From an uncultured Chitinophaga sp. (GTDB lineage: Bacteria; Bacteroidota; Bacteroidia; Cytophagales; Cyclobacteriaceae), in contig CABHOK010000007.1 in NCBI GenBank assembly GCA_902168205.1, positions 620,001 through 684,000 on the forward strand: a DNA stretch of 64,000 nt. Reading direction: 5' to 3'. Shown one piece after another: positions 38,923 through 48,027 of the stretch (positions are counted from its first letter, which is position 1; each line of letters starts with the position of its first letter). The position numbers and the translations under genes are program-made. A model generated the notes under the pieces. That model worked only from the letters and a program-made list of their open reading frames with translations, did no database searches and had not been told where the DNA came from.

Positions 38923-39030
38923 TTACAGCGTTATCACGAGCAGCACCATCAGCATGGTTACGAGTAAAAACATCATGATGCTTTCAATGATCCTCACGTG
39001 GCGTATCCGCCTTTCTTCATCTGTTTTCAT
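38923..39030 (-). CDS. Possible 35-residue single-span membrane peptide
   Basis: The frame from ATG at 39030 to TAA at 38925-38923 encodes 35 residues. A charged N-terminal half (MKTDEERRIRHVRIIES) is followed by one hydrophobic helix (IMMFLLVTMLMVLLVITL). This is the layout of small bacterial inner-membrane proteins. It lies 26 nt upstream of GH2 on the same strand and would be the first gene of the PUL. No homolog was recognised, and the short length means chance cannot be excluded. Confidence 0.4.
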   Translation of the reverse strand: MKTDEERRIRHVRIIESIMMFLLVTMLMVLLVITL

Positions 39031-39352
39031 GCATTTCTAACGGTGTGGTTAAACGCACACAAGATGCACCGTTTGTTTCAACCGGCAGGTATGCAAACCA
39101 TTCGTTGAGGTAAAGAAACCGTTCAGTAATACATCAAGGTTCCACCGGGTGCCTGTATTCACTTCGTTTATGCACACGCAAAAAAAATTCCGGCACATTA
39201 AAAAGGTGTACGGATTGCTCAATAAGGTGCAAAATCCGTTCGTGACCCTCATTTATATACTCTGACGAAAGCTTTGGTCTGCTCCCTGACACGAACGTTT
39301 CCTTTTGAATGCAAATGTTCATAATTTAGGTTACTACACCACCAGACCGTTT
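39031..39352. other. Divergent promoter region between PUL and its regulator
   Basis: About 320 bp between the candidate membrane peptide and the regulator start. It must carry the regulated PUL promoter and that of the regulator. No convincing consensus pair TTTG/TAnnTTTG at the right spacing was found. Minus-strand frames of 62-67 codons here overlap each other and look non-coding. Confidence 0.5.
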
Positions 39353-42300
39353 ATGTTTACAGGAAGAAGTACACACCTGAAAATCGCTTTTGTATTTTCG
39401 GTGCTTATCGCTTGTGTTCCATCTTTAGTCGCGCAGACACTGGAGAAATTTACATTTGACCATCTCAGTGTTGAAGAAGGACTTTCGCAAAGCACCGTGT
39501 TTGCCATTACACAGGATGCTGATGGCTTTATGTGGTTTGGGACACGTGATGGATTGAACCGCTATGACTCGCGAAGTATCAAAACCTATCGCAATGAAAC
39601 CGGTAATGCACGCAGTCTTTCGAGCAACAGTGTTCACTGCCTGTTGGTAGATAGCAAGCATCAACTCTGGGTAGGTACCAACGAAGGCCTCAATCTATAC
39701 CATGCCGATACGGATAACTTCACGCGCAGTAAAATCAACCCGGATTCCGATGAAGGTATTCACAACAACCATATAGCGGCCATTCATGAAGCAAAGAATG
39801 GTACGATCTGGATCGGCACGCACGGTGGACTCGCAAAAGTAATTTCCACAGAACCACTTCGTTTCCTTCACTTCCGCCATGATGATGCCAATGCAAACAG
39901 TTTACTGGACAATGAAATCCGTGCGCTGAATACCGACCGCCAGGGAAATCTCTGGATCGGTACAACCAAAGGTGTAAGTAAATTAATGGTGGCTCCTGAT
40001 GGGAAATATACTTTTATAAACTACCTGTTACATTCCACCCATATACAAGGTAAGAGCTGGGTTAACGGTGTGCTGGAAGATGACCAGGGAAATATACTGA
40101 TCGCCACGGAGCAAAACGGTATCAAAATTCTGGATCCGAAAACGAGCCAGATAGCTCCTTTCAATTTTTACAACCGCGATGGACGTTCCATTGAAACGGT
40201 ACGTATTTTACAACGGCATGGCCACACGCTGTGGATGGGTACGCTCGAAGGTCTGTACTTGTATGATTTATCCGGAAAGACCTTTCACTTCTACAAAAAC
40301 GATCCGGACGATAACCTTTCGCTTAGTGACAACTCGGTGCGCTCGGTATTCCGCGACCGTGCCGGCACCTATTGGATTGGTACTTTTTATGGCGGTGTAA
40401 ATTATTATAGTCCGATGTCGCGACAGTTTGATAAGATCAATGTTACCGATCAGCAGAACCGGAAGATCTATAAAATTGCCGGAGCCATGATTACGGATCA
40501 TCACAACAACCTGTGGATTGGCACCGATGGAAACGGATTGTTCTGCCAGGATGCAAAGGGTAAAACAATTCTGCAACTAAAACATCAGCCTGATGATGCG
40601 AACACCATTAGTCACAATAAAATTAAATGCTTACTTCAAGATGATGATAACGGACTATGGATTGGCACCATCAACGGCTTAAACTATTACGACTTTAAAC
40701 ACAAAACCATTCATCGTTATTTTCACGATGCCAATGATGCGACTTCACTCCCGGATGATCGTGTTTATGATTTGGCAAAAGATGCGAAGGGAGATATATG
40801 GATTGGAACTTATCGTGGTGGCTTGTGCAAACTGAACAAAGAAAGTAAAACATTTGATCGCTATACCTACCGGGCCAACGATCCCACATCATTAAGCTCG
40901 GATGGCATCACCTATATATATGAAGATTCCGACAGTAATCTATGGGTGGGTACAGTTTCCGGTCTCAATAAGAAACCAAAGGGTAAAGATACATTTATAC
41001 GTTTCGTCAATGCGAACAATCAGAATAACATGTATGCTTTATGTATATATGAAGACAAACAGAGACGCCTGTGGATTGGTACGCGCGATGGCGGCCTGAA
41101 ACTAAAAGACAAGAACAGTCATAAACTACGGACGTTTACAACGGAAGATGGACTTGCCGGTAATTCGATCAGCGGTATATTGGAAGACGCGAAAGGTTTT
41201 TTATGGATAAGCACCGAGAACGGATTATCACGGCTTGACCCCACTACGTTAACGTTTAAAAACTATAACAAGAATGATGGACTGATTTGCAGCGAGTTTA
41301 ATTTCAATTCGTTTCATAAAGGCAAAAACGGGTTCATGTATTTTGGAGGCTATAACGGCATTGTAAAATTTCACCCGGATAGCATTCAGCAAAACACAGA
41401 ATCTCCCGCCCTGATGTTTACGCGGCTGAAACTTTTCAATAAAGAAGTAACAATCGATTCAACAGGTGATGGTATACTTCATCAAAATCTTTCACGCACA
41501 TCTGCGCTTGAATTCAAATATGTACAGAATATATTCTCGGTAGAATTCGCCTCCCTAAATTTTATACACCCGGGCAAGAACAAGTATGCCTATAAACTGG
41601 AAGGCTTTGAAGAGCATTGGAATTATGTGAGCGAACCGGTCGCCACTTATATGAACCTGCGTCCGGGGCGTTATACGTTGCTGGCGAAGGGATCGAACAA
41701 TGACGGTGTATGGAATACTGAACCGATACGATTGGCAATTACCGTACTCCCTCCCCTCTGGAAAACCTGGTGGGCGTATAGTATCTACGTTGTGATTATA
41801 CTGTTGCTGGTATATGCGTTGCTTCGCTTCAATAAAATGCGCTGGAAACTGACGCACGATCTGAAGATCGAACAATTAGAAAAAGAGCAGCAGGAGAAAC
41901 TGCACAAAGCCAAACTGAACTTCTTCACCAACATTGCGCACGAGATCCGTACACCGCTCACGCTGATTGTAAGTCCGTTGGAGCTGACGCTGGATCGTTA
42001 CCCGAACGATCCCTTTGTGCAGAAGCAGCTTCACATTGTGAAATCAAATACCAACAGACTGGTGCGTCTCATCAATCAGCTGCTTGATTTTCAAAAACAG
42101 GAATCCGGCACACTGAAGCTTCGGCTGGCTCACGGCAATATTGTCTCATTGCTCGAACAAACTGTATTTTCCTTTTCAGAATATGCGCGCAGCCGCGATA
42201 TACAATTAGCGTTGCATGCGCGGCCGGAAGCTATATATATGAACTTCGACCGCGATGAACTTGAAAAAGTATTCTGTAACCTGCTCTATAATGCGTTCAA

Positions 42301-43495
42301 GTTTACACCCGGTGGTGGTAAAGTATCGATCAACATTACGCTGGAAAATGACCTCCTATTGGAGGAAAAATCTTTTGTAAAGATCACACTCGAAGACAAC
42401 GGGATCGGTATTGGCCAGATTGATCTTCCGAAAATATTCAACCGCTTTTTTCAGGTAGAGCATGCTGGTATGCGGGAGTCTGGTTTTGGTATCGGGTTAT
42501 CACTTACGAAGGGTATAATTGATCTGCACGGTGGCACCATCGCGGTAGAAAGTGACGAAGCCGCGTTGGGACAATCCGGTTTTACGAGGTTCACTATTAC
42601 CTTACCGATACACAAATCCACGCTGTCAGAAAAACACGCTATCGTCCAGGACATTGCTAACGATCACTATATATCGGTTGAGCCCGAACCAACGTCAGCC
42701 TATTATGAGACAACGGCAAAACAAAAACAGAATCATCCCTTCCACGTGTTGCTGGTGGAAGATAACGTCGAGATTCGCCAGTGCATTCGAAATATACTTT
42801 CACCGTATTACACCATTCAGGAAGCAGCCAATGGTATAGAGGCTTGTGCGCTGACCAAACGAACTATACCCGATCTGATCATCAGCGACATTGCTATGCC
42901 GGAGATGGATGGACTTGAATTTACCCGGCAGATAAAACAAGACGAGCGTACGCAACATATACCGGTCATTCTGCTTACGGCTCGTGACACAACTGAACAT
43001 CATGTAGAAGGTATCGATAAAGGTGCTGATGACTATATTACCAAACCGTTTCACAGTCGCCTGTTATTGCTAAAAATTCGCAACCTGTTGGCGATGCGCG
43101 AGAAGCTGAAAGAGAAATATCAAAAGATCGTAACGCTTGAACCTCGCCATGAAGAAGTGGAAGATCCGGATAAAAAATTTCTGCAACGGCTTATGTGTGT
43201 ACTTGATGACAACATCAATGACGCTGACTTTAATGTAGCTAAACTTGTTACGGAAATTGGCATGAGTCGACCGGTGTTGTTCCGAAAAGTAAAAGTGCTT
43301 ACGGGTATGTCTGTGATCGACCTGATTCGCTCAACCCGTCTCAAAAAAGCCGAGATGCTCTTGAGACAAAAGAAAATGTCGGTCTCTGAAGTTGCTTTCA
43401 CGGTGGGCTTCAACGATCCAAAATATTTCAGCAAATCTTTTCATGCACAGTTTGGGACTACACCTTCTAAGTATATGGAATCCATACAGGAGTAA
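39353..43495 (+). CDS. Hybrid two-component system regulator (HTCS) of the PUL
   Basis: The product is about 1380 residues. ATG at 39353 (MFTGRSTHLKIAFVFSVLIA) gives a signal peptide; the longer frame starts with TTG. The periplasmic sensor is two seven-bladed propellers made of repeats such as DGFMWFGTRDGLNRYD, followed by a Y_Y_Y domain (about 715-795). One membrane helix (about 803-822, YSIYVVIILLLVYALLRF) leads to a HisKA domain with AHEIRTPLTLIVSP (His near 863) and a HATPase domain with EDNGIGIG and GFGIGLSL. A receiver follows (HVLLVEDN about 1130, phospho-acceptor Asp in ISDIAMPEMDG about 1179), then an AraC-type HTH (about 1280-1380). Such proteins bind a glycan breakdown product and activate the adjacent PUL. 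It is divergent from GH2 and complete. Confidence 0.96.
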   Translation: MFTGRSTHLKIAFVFSVLIACVPSLVAQTLEKFTFDHLSVEEGLSQSTVFAITQDADGFMWFGTRDGLNRYDSRSIKTYRNETGNARSLSSNSVHCLLVDSKHQLWVGTNEGLNLYHADTDNFTRSKINPDSDEGIHNNHIAAIHEAKNGTIWIGTHGGLAKVISTEPLRFLHFRHDDANANSLLDNEIRALNTDRQGNLWIGTTKGVSKLMVAPDGKYTFINYLLHSTHIQGKSWVNGVLEDDQGNILIATEQNGIKILDPKTSQIAPFNFYNRDGRSIETVRILQRHGHTLWMGTLEGLYLYDLSGKTFHFYKNDPDDNLSLSDNSVRSVFRDRAGTYWIGTFYGGVNYYSPMSRQFDKINVTDQQNRKIYKIAGAMITDHHNNLWIGTDGNGLFCQDAKGKTILQLKHQPDDANTISHNKIKCLLQDDDNGLWIGTINGLNYYDFKHKTIHRYFHDANDATSLPDDRVYDLAKDAKGDIWIGTYRGGLCKLNKESKTFDRYTYRANDPTSLSSDGITYIYEDSDSNLWVGTVSGLNKKPKGKDTFIRFVNANNQNNMYALCIYEDKQRRLWIGTRDGGLKLKDKNSHKLRTFTTEDGLAGNSISGILEDAKGFLWISTENGLSRLDPTTLTFKNYNKNDGLICSEFNFNSFHKGKNGFMYFGGYNGIVKFHPDSIQQNTESPALMFTRLKLFNKEVTIDSTGDGILHQNLSRTSALEFKYVQNIFSVEFASLNFIHPGKNKYAYKLEGFEEHWNYVSEPVATYMNLRPGRYTLLAKGSNNDGVWNTEPIRLAITVLPPLWKTWWAYSIYVVIILLLVYALLRFNKMRWKLTHDLKIEQLEKEQQEKLHKAKLNFFTNIAHEIRTPLTLIVSPLELTLDRYPNDPFVQKQLHIVKSNTNRLVRLINQLLDFQKQESGTLKLRLAHGNIVSLLEQTVFSFSEYARSRDIQLALHARPEAIYMNFDRDELEKVFCNLLYNAFKFTPGGGKVSINITLENDLLLEEKSFVKITLEDNGIGIGQIDLPKIFNRFFQVEHAGMRESGFGIGLSLTKGIIDLHGGTIAVESDEAALGQSGFTRFTITLPIHKSTLSEKHAIVQDIANDHYISVEPEPTSAYYETTAKQKQNHPFHVLLVEDNVEIRQCIRNILSPYYTIQEAANGIEACALTKRTIPDLIISDIAMPEMDGLEFTRQIKQDERTQHIPVILLTARDTTEHHVEGIDKGADDYITKPFHSRLLLLKIRNLLAMREKLKEKYQKIVTLEPRHEEVEDPDKKFLQRLMCVLDDNINDADFNVAKLVTEIGMSRPVLFRKVKVLTGMSVIDLIRSTRLKKAEMLLRQKKMSVSEVAFTVGFNDPKYFSKSFHAQFGTTPSKYMESIQE

Positions 43496-43519
43496 TCTGA
43501 TACATACAGCATCAAAAAA

Positions 43520-43543
43520 AAGGCTGATCGTATGATCAGCCTT
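43520..43543 (-). terminator. Intrinsic terminator between convergent HTCS and DUF892 genes
   Basis: A perfect 10-bp stem AAGGCTGATC / GATCAGCCTT with loop GTAT is preceded by a run of A residues on the plus strand. On the minus strand this becomes a U-tract, so it ends the DUF892 gene 57 nt upstream. It may also slow leftover transcription from the HTCS. Confidence 0.8.
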
Positions 43544-43599
43544 CGCACTAATAAGCAGCGAAACACTTAAACAACCATGAAAATAAAAACCAGGAAGTG

Positions 43600-44211
43600 C
43601 TATTCATTCTCCTCTTTCGCTTCCTCTCCACTTCTTTCTTCTGCTGCTTCATAGTTTATGTGACTCTCTGCTATTTTCGTGAGTAATACATCGGTATCTT
43701 TTTCTTCTGCTAAAGTCTGCGCCAGTATATCGGCTACATCATCCAGCCCTATTGTTTTGGCAAGCTGTGTAAGACTTCCGTATGCAGCAATTTCATAATG
43801 CTCAACTTTTTGAGCGGACATGATAATGCCCACATCACGTGTAGCCGTGCCGGACTCTGTTTCATTGATTACTGTTTTTGCTTCGTTGGTTAATCCTTCC
43901 ATCGCATCGCATTTCTTGGCGTGCGGTTTTCTATCAAGCAGGCTGAATACTTCCTCGAGTCTCGCCACCTGATCCTGCGTTTGTGCAATATGCTCTTCAA
44001 TAGCATTCTTCAGTTCTTCCGATGAAGCAGCACGTTGCAATGCAGGCAGCTTCTGCACCAGGTGTTTCTCAGCCCAGTAAATATCTTTTAGCTGGTCGGT
44101 GAAAAACTCAAGCAGATCCGGTCCACTCGAAGAACGTTTTACAGTTGCAGATTTACGGACAGCCTTCTTTGCTGTTTTTCGTGATGCTCTTTTTGTAGCT
44201 GTTCTGGCCAT
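43600..44211 (-). CDS. DUF892 (YciE/YciF-like) ferritin-like protein with Lys/Arg-rich tail
   Basis: The 203-residue product is a four-helix-bundle ferritin-like protein of the DUF892 family. Its core begins at about residue 32 with LLEFFTDQLKDIYWAEKHLV and includes EHIAQTQDQVARLEEVF and AQKVEHYEIAAYGSLTQLAK. The carboxylate and histidine positions in these helices fit a di-metal site. Family members are induced by stress, but their reaction is not established. The first 30 residues (ARTATKRASRKTAKKAVRKS onward) are strongly basic and resemble histone H1-like tails, suggesting nucleic-acid binding comparable with Dps tails. The C-terminus is acidic. It is monocistronic with its own terminator. 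Confidence 0.9.
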   Translation of the reverse strand: MARTATKRASRKTAKKAVRKSATVKRSSSGPDLLEFFTDQLKDIYWAEKHLVQKLPALQRAASSEELKNAIEEHIAQTQDQVARLEEVFSLLDRKPHAKKCDAMEGLTNEAKTVINETESGTATRDVGIIMSAQKVEHYEIAAYGSLTQLAKTIGLDDVADILAQTLAEEKDTDVLLTKIAESHINYEAAEERSGEEAKEENE

Positions 44212-44831
44212 AAAGGTTTATTTAACTTTCCGGTTTATTAATTTACAGAAAAGTTATTTATAAAACTATGCCCGTGTTGTCTCAACGCGGTGAGTATGCA
44301 TGTGCATAGACAACAAAATCAATTTGATTGATGAACTTTGTGCATTCTTAACGCATCATTTTGCGCATTTATTTCTGCACTATATATGAGCTAATTGTCC
44401 AATCTACGCAAAACAAACAATCCCCGGAACAGGAATAATTATTACTAATCTCCTGACGAATGTTTAACAATTACACATCGACTTCTGTATGAATAAAAGA
44501 ATGTTATTGACCTTGATGTACATGGCGCTGGTGTTATTCTACTTTGTATTGATCAAAATGTAAATGCATAATAACTCCTAACGAAGTACACCATACATCT
44601 GTCCGCAGAAGTTCACTGCACTGTGTCCATAGCAGCGTAAACCTTGACAACATATACTATTCCGCTTCTTACTTCTCCGCTCATCCCCCTCCGGAATTCC
44701 TTTCCAGCACCGCATACTTCACCTGAGCCATCCGCTCCAGTCAATGGATCAGTCGGGCCACCTCCGTTACATCTTCCTCATCGTATATATCAGCAGATAC
44801 CCATAGTCGGGGCCTGCTGATATGGTGATTA
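44212..44831. other. Long intergenic region with one very small frame
   Basis: About 620 bp between two minus-strand genes. Apart from the 24-codon frame at 44489 it holds an imperfect stem TATCAGCAG (44788-44796) / CTGCTGATA (44814-44822) just past the PepSY-like gene. That stem lacks a U-tract and may be a weak terminator. Nothing else was recognised. Confidence 0.45.
44489..44563 (+). CDS. Possible 24-residue single-span membrane peptide
   Basis: ATG at 44489 to TAA at 44561-44563 encodes MNKRMLLTLMYMALVLFYFV followed by LIKM: a short basic N-terminus, one hydrophobic helix and a lysine near the C-terminus. The composition is typical of regulatory membrane peptides, but 24 codons is short enough to arise by chance. 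It stands alone on the plus strand between two minus-strand genes. Confidence 0.3.
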   Translation: MNKRMLLTLMYMALVLFYFVLIKM

Positions 44832-45335
44832 TCAACTTACTTTCTTTGCTTTGGCAGACTTATCCTTGTCCTTGGCAGGTTTATCTTTACCGGATTTATC
44901 TTTCTGTTTTTTCTTCACAAGCTTTCCGTCTTCCGCAAATACAGCTTCCCATTTTTCCTGGTCATTCTTCAGATCCATTTCATAGGTTGTTACATTTCCC
45001 TCCAGCATCTTGTATACTCCGGATACTTTGAAGTTACTATACTCTTTCTTCAATGTAGTGGTAACAGCCGCCGGCAGTTCGCTTTCCTTGATATCAACTT
45101 TATGCTTTACCATTTTACCGTTGCTATCGAGCCAGCCCTTATGCTCCACGCCATTTACCTTGAACTTAACTGAATGCGCATCTGCTTTCTTTTCCCATTT
45201 GGTTTCTGTAGCCTGCGGAAAATCTTTTTTGAATGCGGCAACTACGGAGGCCGGCACCTGTGCTTCCGGAATCTCCTGTGCAAATGATGTTACTACCGAT
45301 AGTAACATACCAGTGATGAATAGTGTTGTTTTCAT
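44832..45335 (-). CDS. PepSY-like (DUF2874-type) periplasmic protein
   Basis: The 167-residue product has a signal peptide MKTTLFITGMLLSVVTSFAQ and two repeats of the PepSY-like fold. The first runs VPASVVAAFKKDFPQATETK to GWLDSNGKMV, and the second from LPAAVTTTLKKEYSNFKVSG to AVFAEDGKLV. This duplicated arrangement is typical of Bacteroidota DUF2874/BLIP-like proteins, whose function is not defined. The C-terminal 30 residues are a low-complexity Lys/Asp-rich tail (KDKSGKDKPAKDKDKSAKAK) predicted to be disordered. The gene is divergent from an ABC-type permease, with 205 bp between start codons, and may share regulation with it. Confidence 0.88.
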   Translation of the reverse strand: MKTTLFITGMLLSVVTSFAQEIPEAQVPASVVAAFKKDFPQATETKWEKKADAHSVKFKVNGVEHKGWLDSNGKMVKHKVDIKESELPAAVTTTLKKEYSNFKVSGVYKMLEGNVTTYEMDLKNDQEKWEAVFAEDGKLVKKKQKDKSGKDKPAKDKDKSAKAKKVS

Positions 45336-45540
45336 AGCGATCGATTATGCACAAATATACTTTAATTTACAGGCCGGGTGTGCAGTCTTCAAAAGTTATG
45401 TTCGAAAATGGTATATTCCGTATCGCCACCGGACGAACCGACCGCCAGGCACGACCAACGATATAGAATTCAGCCATGCTACGCGCCCATTTATAACATG
45501 GCATATATATTGGAAAGGCTTTTATGTTAAATCAAACCCT

Positions 45541-48027
45541 ATGCTCCGTAATTACCTTCTTGTCGCTATCCGAAACCTGATTCGTAATAAAGTATTTTCA
45601 CTGATCAATATAGCAGGACTGGCCTTGGGACTTTCCACCTGTTTCGTCATTTACCAATATATACATTTCGAGCAGAGCTACGATCAGTTCCATGCAGACG
45701 CTGATCGCATCTATCGCATACCCATTGAATATACCGGCAACTTTTCAACGCTTCAGTTCTCGGCCACCAATCACCCGGCGGTAGGCCCGGCATTGAAAGC
45801 AGACTTTCCGGAAGTTGAAGACTTTACCCGACTGGTGCGGCTAAGTTTATATACCAACGCAGCGGCACTTGCGTATGAACCTCCTTCCGGAGATGCAGTG
45901 GCATTCAATGAAGGCAAGATATATGTTGCCGATCCTTCGTTCCTCACGATGTTCTCTTTCACGATGAAAGAAGGGGCTGCCGCTACAGCACTGAAAGATC
46001 CTTCCTCTATTGTACTCACCGAGAGTATAGCACGAAAATATTTTGGTGACCAACCTGCATTGGGTAAAGAGTTAAAGCTGAATGGAGACAACCTCATGAA
46101 AGTTACCGCTGTTCTCAAGGATATTCCCGAAAACTCGCATCTGCAGTTCGATATACTTATATCCTTTAACATCATGTCAGAGAAATGGGGTTATGATATA
46201 TGGGGCTGGCCTGAATTCTATAACTATATTAAACTGAAAGAAGGAACCGATCCGAAACAGGTGGAAGCAAAACTTCCCGCATTCCGCGAAAAATACCTTG
46301 GAGAGAGAATGAAGCAATATAAATTTCAATCGAAATTTCATTTGCAACCACTCACGGATATACATCTTAAATCAAACTTTTCACAGGAACAAAGTCCGAA
46401 TGGAAGTGAACGTACAGTATATTTTCTTTCCCTGCTCGCTGCGTTTATCCTGATCATCGCTTGGATCAACTACATCAACCTGTCCACTTCCAAATCCCTG
46501 GAGCGCTCCAAGGAAGTTGGATTGCGTAAAGTAGTGGGTGCCCATAAATATCAACTTGTTTCGCAGTTCTTCTTCGATGCGCTGCTGGTAAATTTACTCG
46601 CGCTGTTTATTTCGCTTGGCACAATTCCGTTCAGTCTCAACTGGCTGGGTAATGTTGTGGGTAAAGATATTGCGGGCTTTGTATATACGTCCGGGTGGTG
46701 GTATAGCAGCTCGTTCTGGATCCTTGTACCTGCCGTGGTGCTCGGTGGTGTATTGTTGGCAGGGCTATATCCGGCCCTGGTATTCTCGTCCTTTAAACCA
46801 GCTGTTGTGTTGAAAGGTAAATTCTTCAAATCACAATCCGGAATTGCGATCCGGAAGTATATGGTGTCCTTTCAATATATACTGTCCATTTTCCTGGTGG
46901 CGGGTACAATCACTATATATCGTCAGCTGGCCTATATGGACAAGATCGATGTAGGGTATGCCAAAGATCAGATTCTTGTGTTGAAAACTCCGGCAGTATA
47001 TGATTCTACTATTAACGAAAAAATAAGTTATCTCAAGAATGAGTTGAAACAATACCCGGTGGTAAAAGATGTGTCTGTATCTTCCGAAATACCCGGGCAC
47101 GCTATAGCGGATCGCAATAAAATAAGAAGACTTACACAAGACCCGGGTGATGGATTTATGACCTACATACAGAGTATAGATCACGATTTCACCAGTACGT
47201 TTGGTGTGGACGTTATAGCAGGCCGGACGTTTGAAGAAGGAGAATCAATGAGCCCCGTATTCGGTTTTAACCGTGGCCCTGCAAAGCCGGTTAAAGTTGT
47301 GCTCAATGAATCAGCAGCAGCGGGATTAGGCTATGAAACGCCTGAGGCAGCCGTACACGAAAAAATTGCATTTGCTTATGGCTCCGGTGAGCACATCGCT
47401 GAAGTTGTTGGTGTTGTCAAAAATTATCATCAAACATCTCTGAAAGAAAAGTATAAGTCGATCCTGTATATATATCCCGGAGATGTAACCTGGCGGTATA
47501 TTTCACTTCGCGTGGATACCGATGATCTTTCCAATTCGCTCGCATCTTTTGAGAAGACGTACGAGTCGGCTTTTCCGGGCGGAGTATTCGATTACTTCTT
47601 TCTGAACGATCATTTCAACAGTCAGTATAAAGCCGATCAGCAGTTCGCGGCCATCTTTACAACGTTTACCTTACTAGCGATTTTAGTATCGTGTCTTGGG
47701 TTGTTAGGACTATCCATCTTTGCCACGACCCAGCGCACCAAAGAGATTGGTATTCGTAAAGTACTGGGAGCTTCGTTTACTACCATCCTGATGTTGTTCT
47801 CCAAAGATTCTGTACGAATTCTCATTGTATCGTACCTGATCGCTGTACCTGCTATATACTTTGCAGCCAGTCAGTGGCTCAACAACTTTGCGTTTCACAC
47901 GGGTATGGGCTGGGAGATTTATATATTGCCGCCACTGGGCTTGCTGCTGATCTCCCTGGGCACCATCTGTGCAGTATGTTTACGCACTGCGTTTATCAAT
48001 CCCAGTATATCGTTACGACAGGAATGA
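45541..48027 (+). CDS. FtsX/MacB-type ABC transporter permease
   Basis: The product is 828 residues. ATG at 45541 (MLRNYLLVAIRNLIRNKVFS) is the natural start for this family; the open frame continues upstream without conserved sequence. It has two copies of the FtsX module. Each has a large periplasmic MacB-like domain (SYDQFHADADRIYRIP near 42; a second one after about 440), and there are about eight membrane helices, including AGLALGLSTCFVIYQY, AAFILIIAWINYINLS and LLAILVSCLGLLGLSIFA. The RSKEVGLRKVVGA (about 322) and RTKEIGIRKVLGA (about 733) loops are coupling segments for a cytoplasmic ATPase, which is not encoded nearby. Bacteroidota carry many such orphan permeases, often induced by envelope stress. 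Confidence 0.93.
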   Translation: MLRNYLLVAIRNLIRNKVFSLINIAGLALGLSTCFVIYQYIHFEQSYDQFHADADRIYRIPIEYTGNFSTLQFSATNHPAVGPALKADFPEVEDFTRLVRLSLYTNAAALAYEPPSGDAVAFNEGKIYVADPSFLTMFSFTMKEGAAATALKDPSSIVLTESIARKYFGDQPALGKELKLNGDNLMKVTAVLKDIPENSHLQFDILISFNIMSEKWGYDIWGWPEFYNYIKLKEGTDPKQVEAKLPAFREKYLGERMKQYKFQSKFHLQPLTDIHLKSNFSQEQSPNGSERTVYFLSLLAAFILIIAWINYINLSTSKSLERSKEVGLRKVVGAHKYQLVSQFFFDALLVNLLALFISLGTIPFSLNWLGNVVGKDIAGFVYTSGWWYSSSFWILVPAVVLGGVLLAGLYPALVFSSFKPAVVLKGKFFKSQSGIAIRKYMVSFQYILSIFLVAGTITIYRQLAYMDKIDVGYAKDQILVLKTPAVYDSTINEKISYLKNELKQYPVVKDVSVSSEIPGHAIADRNKIRRLTQDPGDGFMTYIQSIDHDFTSTFGVDVIAGRTFEEGESMSPVFGFNRGPAKPVKVVLNESAAAGLGYETPEAAVHEKIAFAYGSGEHIAEVVGVVKNYHQTSLKEKYKSILYIYPGDVTWRYISLRVDTDDLSNSLASFEKTYESAFPGGVFDYFFLNDHFNSQYKADQQFAAIFTTFTLLAILVSCLGLLGLSIFATTQRTKEIGIRKVLGASFTTILMLFSKDSVRILIVSYLIAVPAIYFAASQWLNNFAFHTGMGWEIYILPPLGLLLISLGTICAVCLRTAFINPSISLRQE

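Noticed and set aside
44788-44822. Stem TATCAGCAG/CTGCTGATA as a firm terminator of the PepSY-like gene
   Set aside because: No U-tract follows on the minus strand, so it was left only as a note in the intergenic entry.
45010-45540. N-terminal extension of the FtsX-type permease frame
   Set aside because: It runs antisense through the PepSY-like gene and its promoter, while the family normally starts at MLRNYLL (45541).
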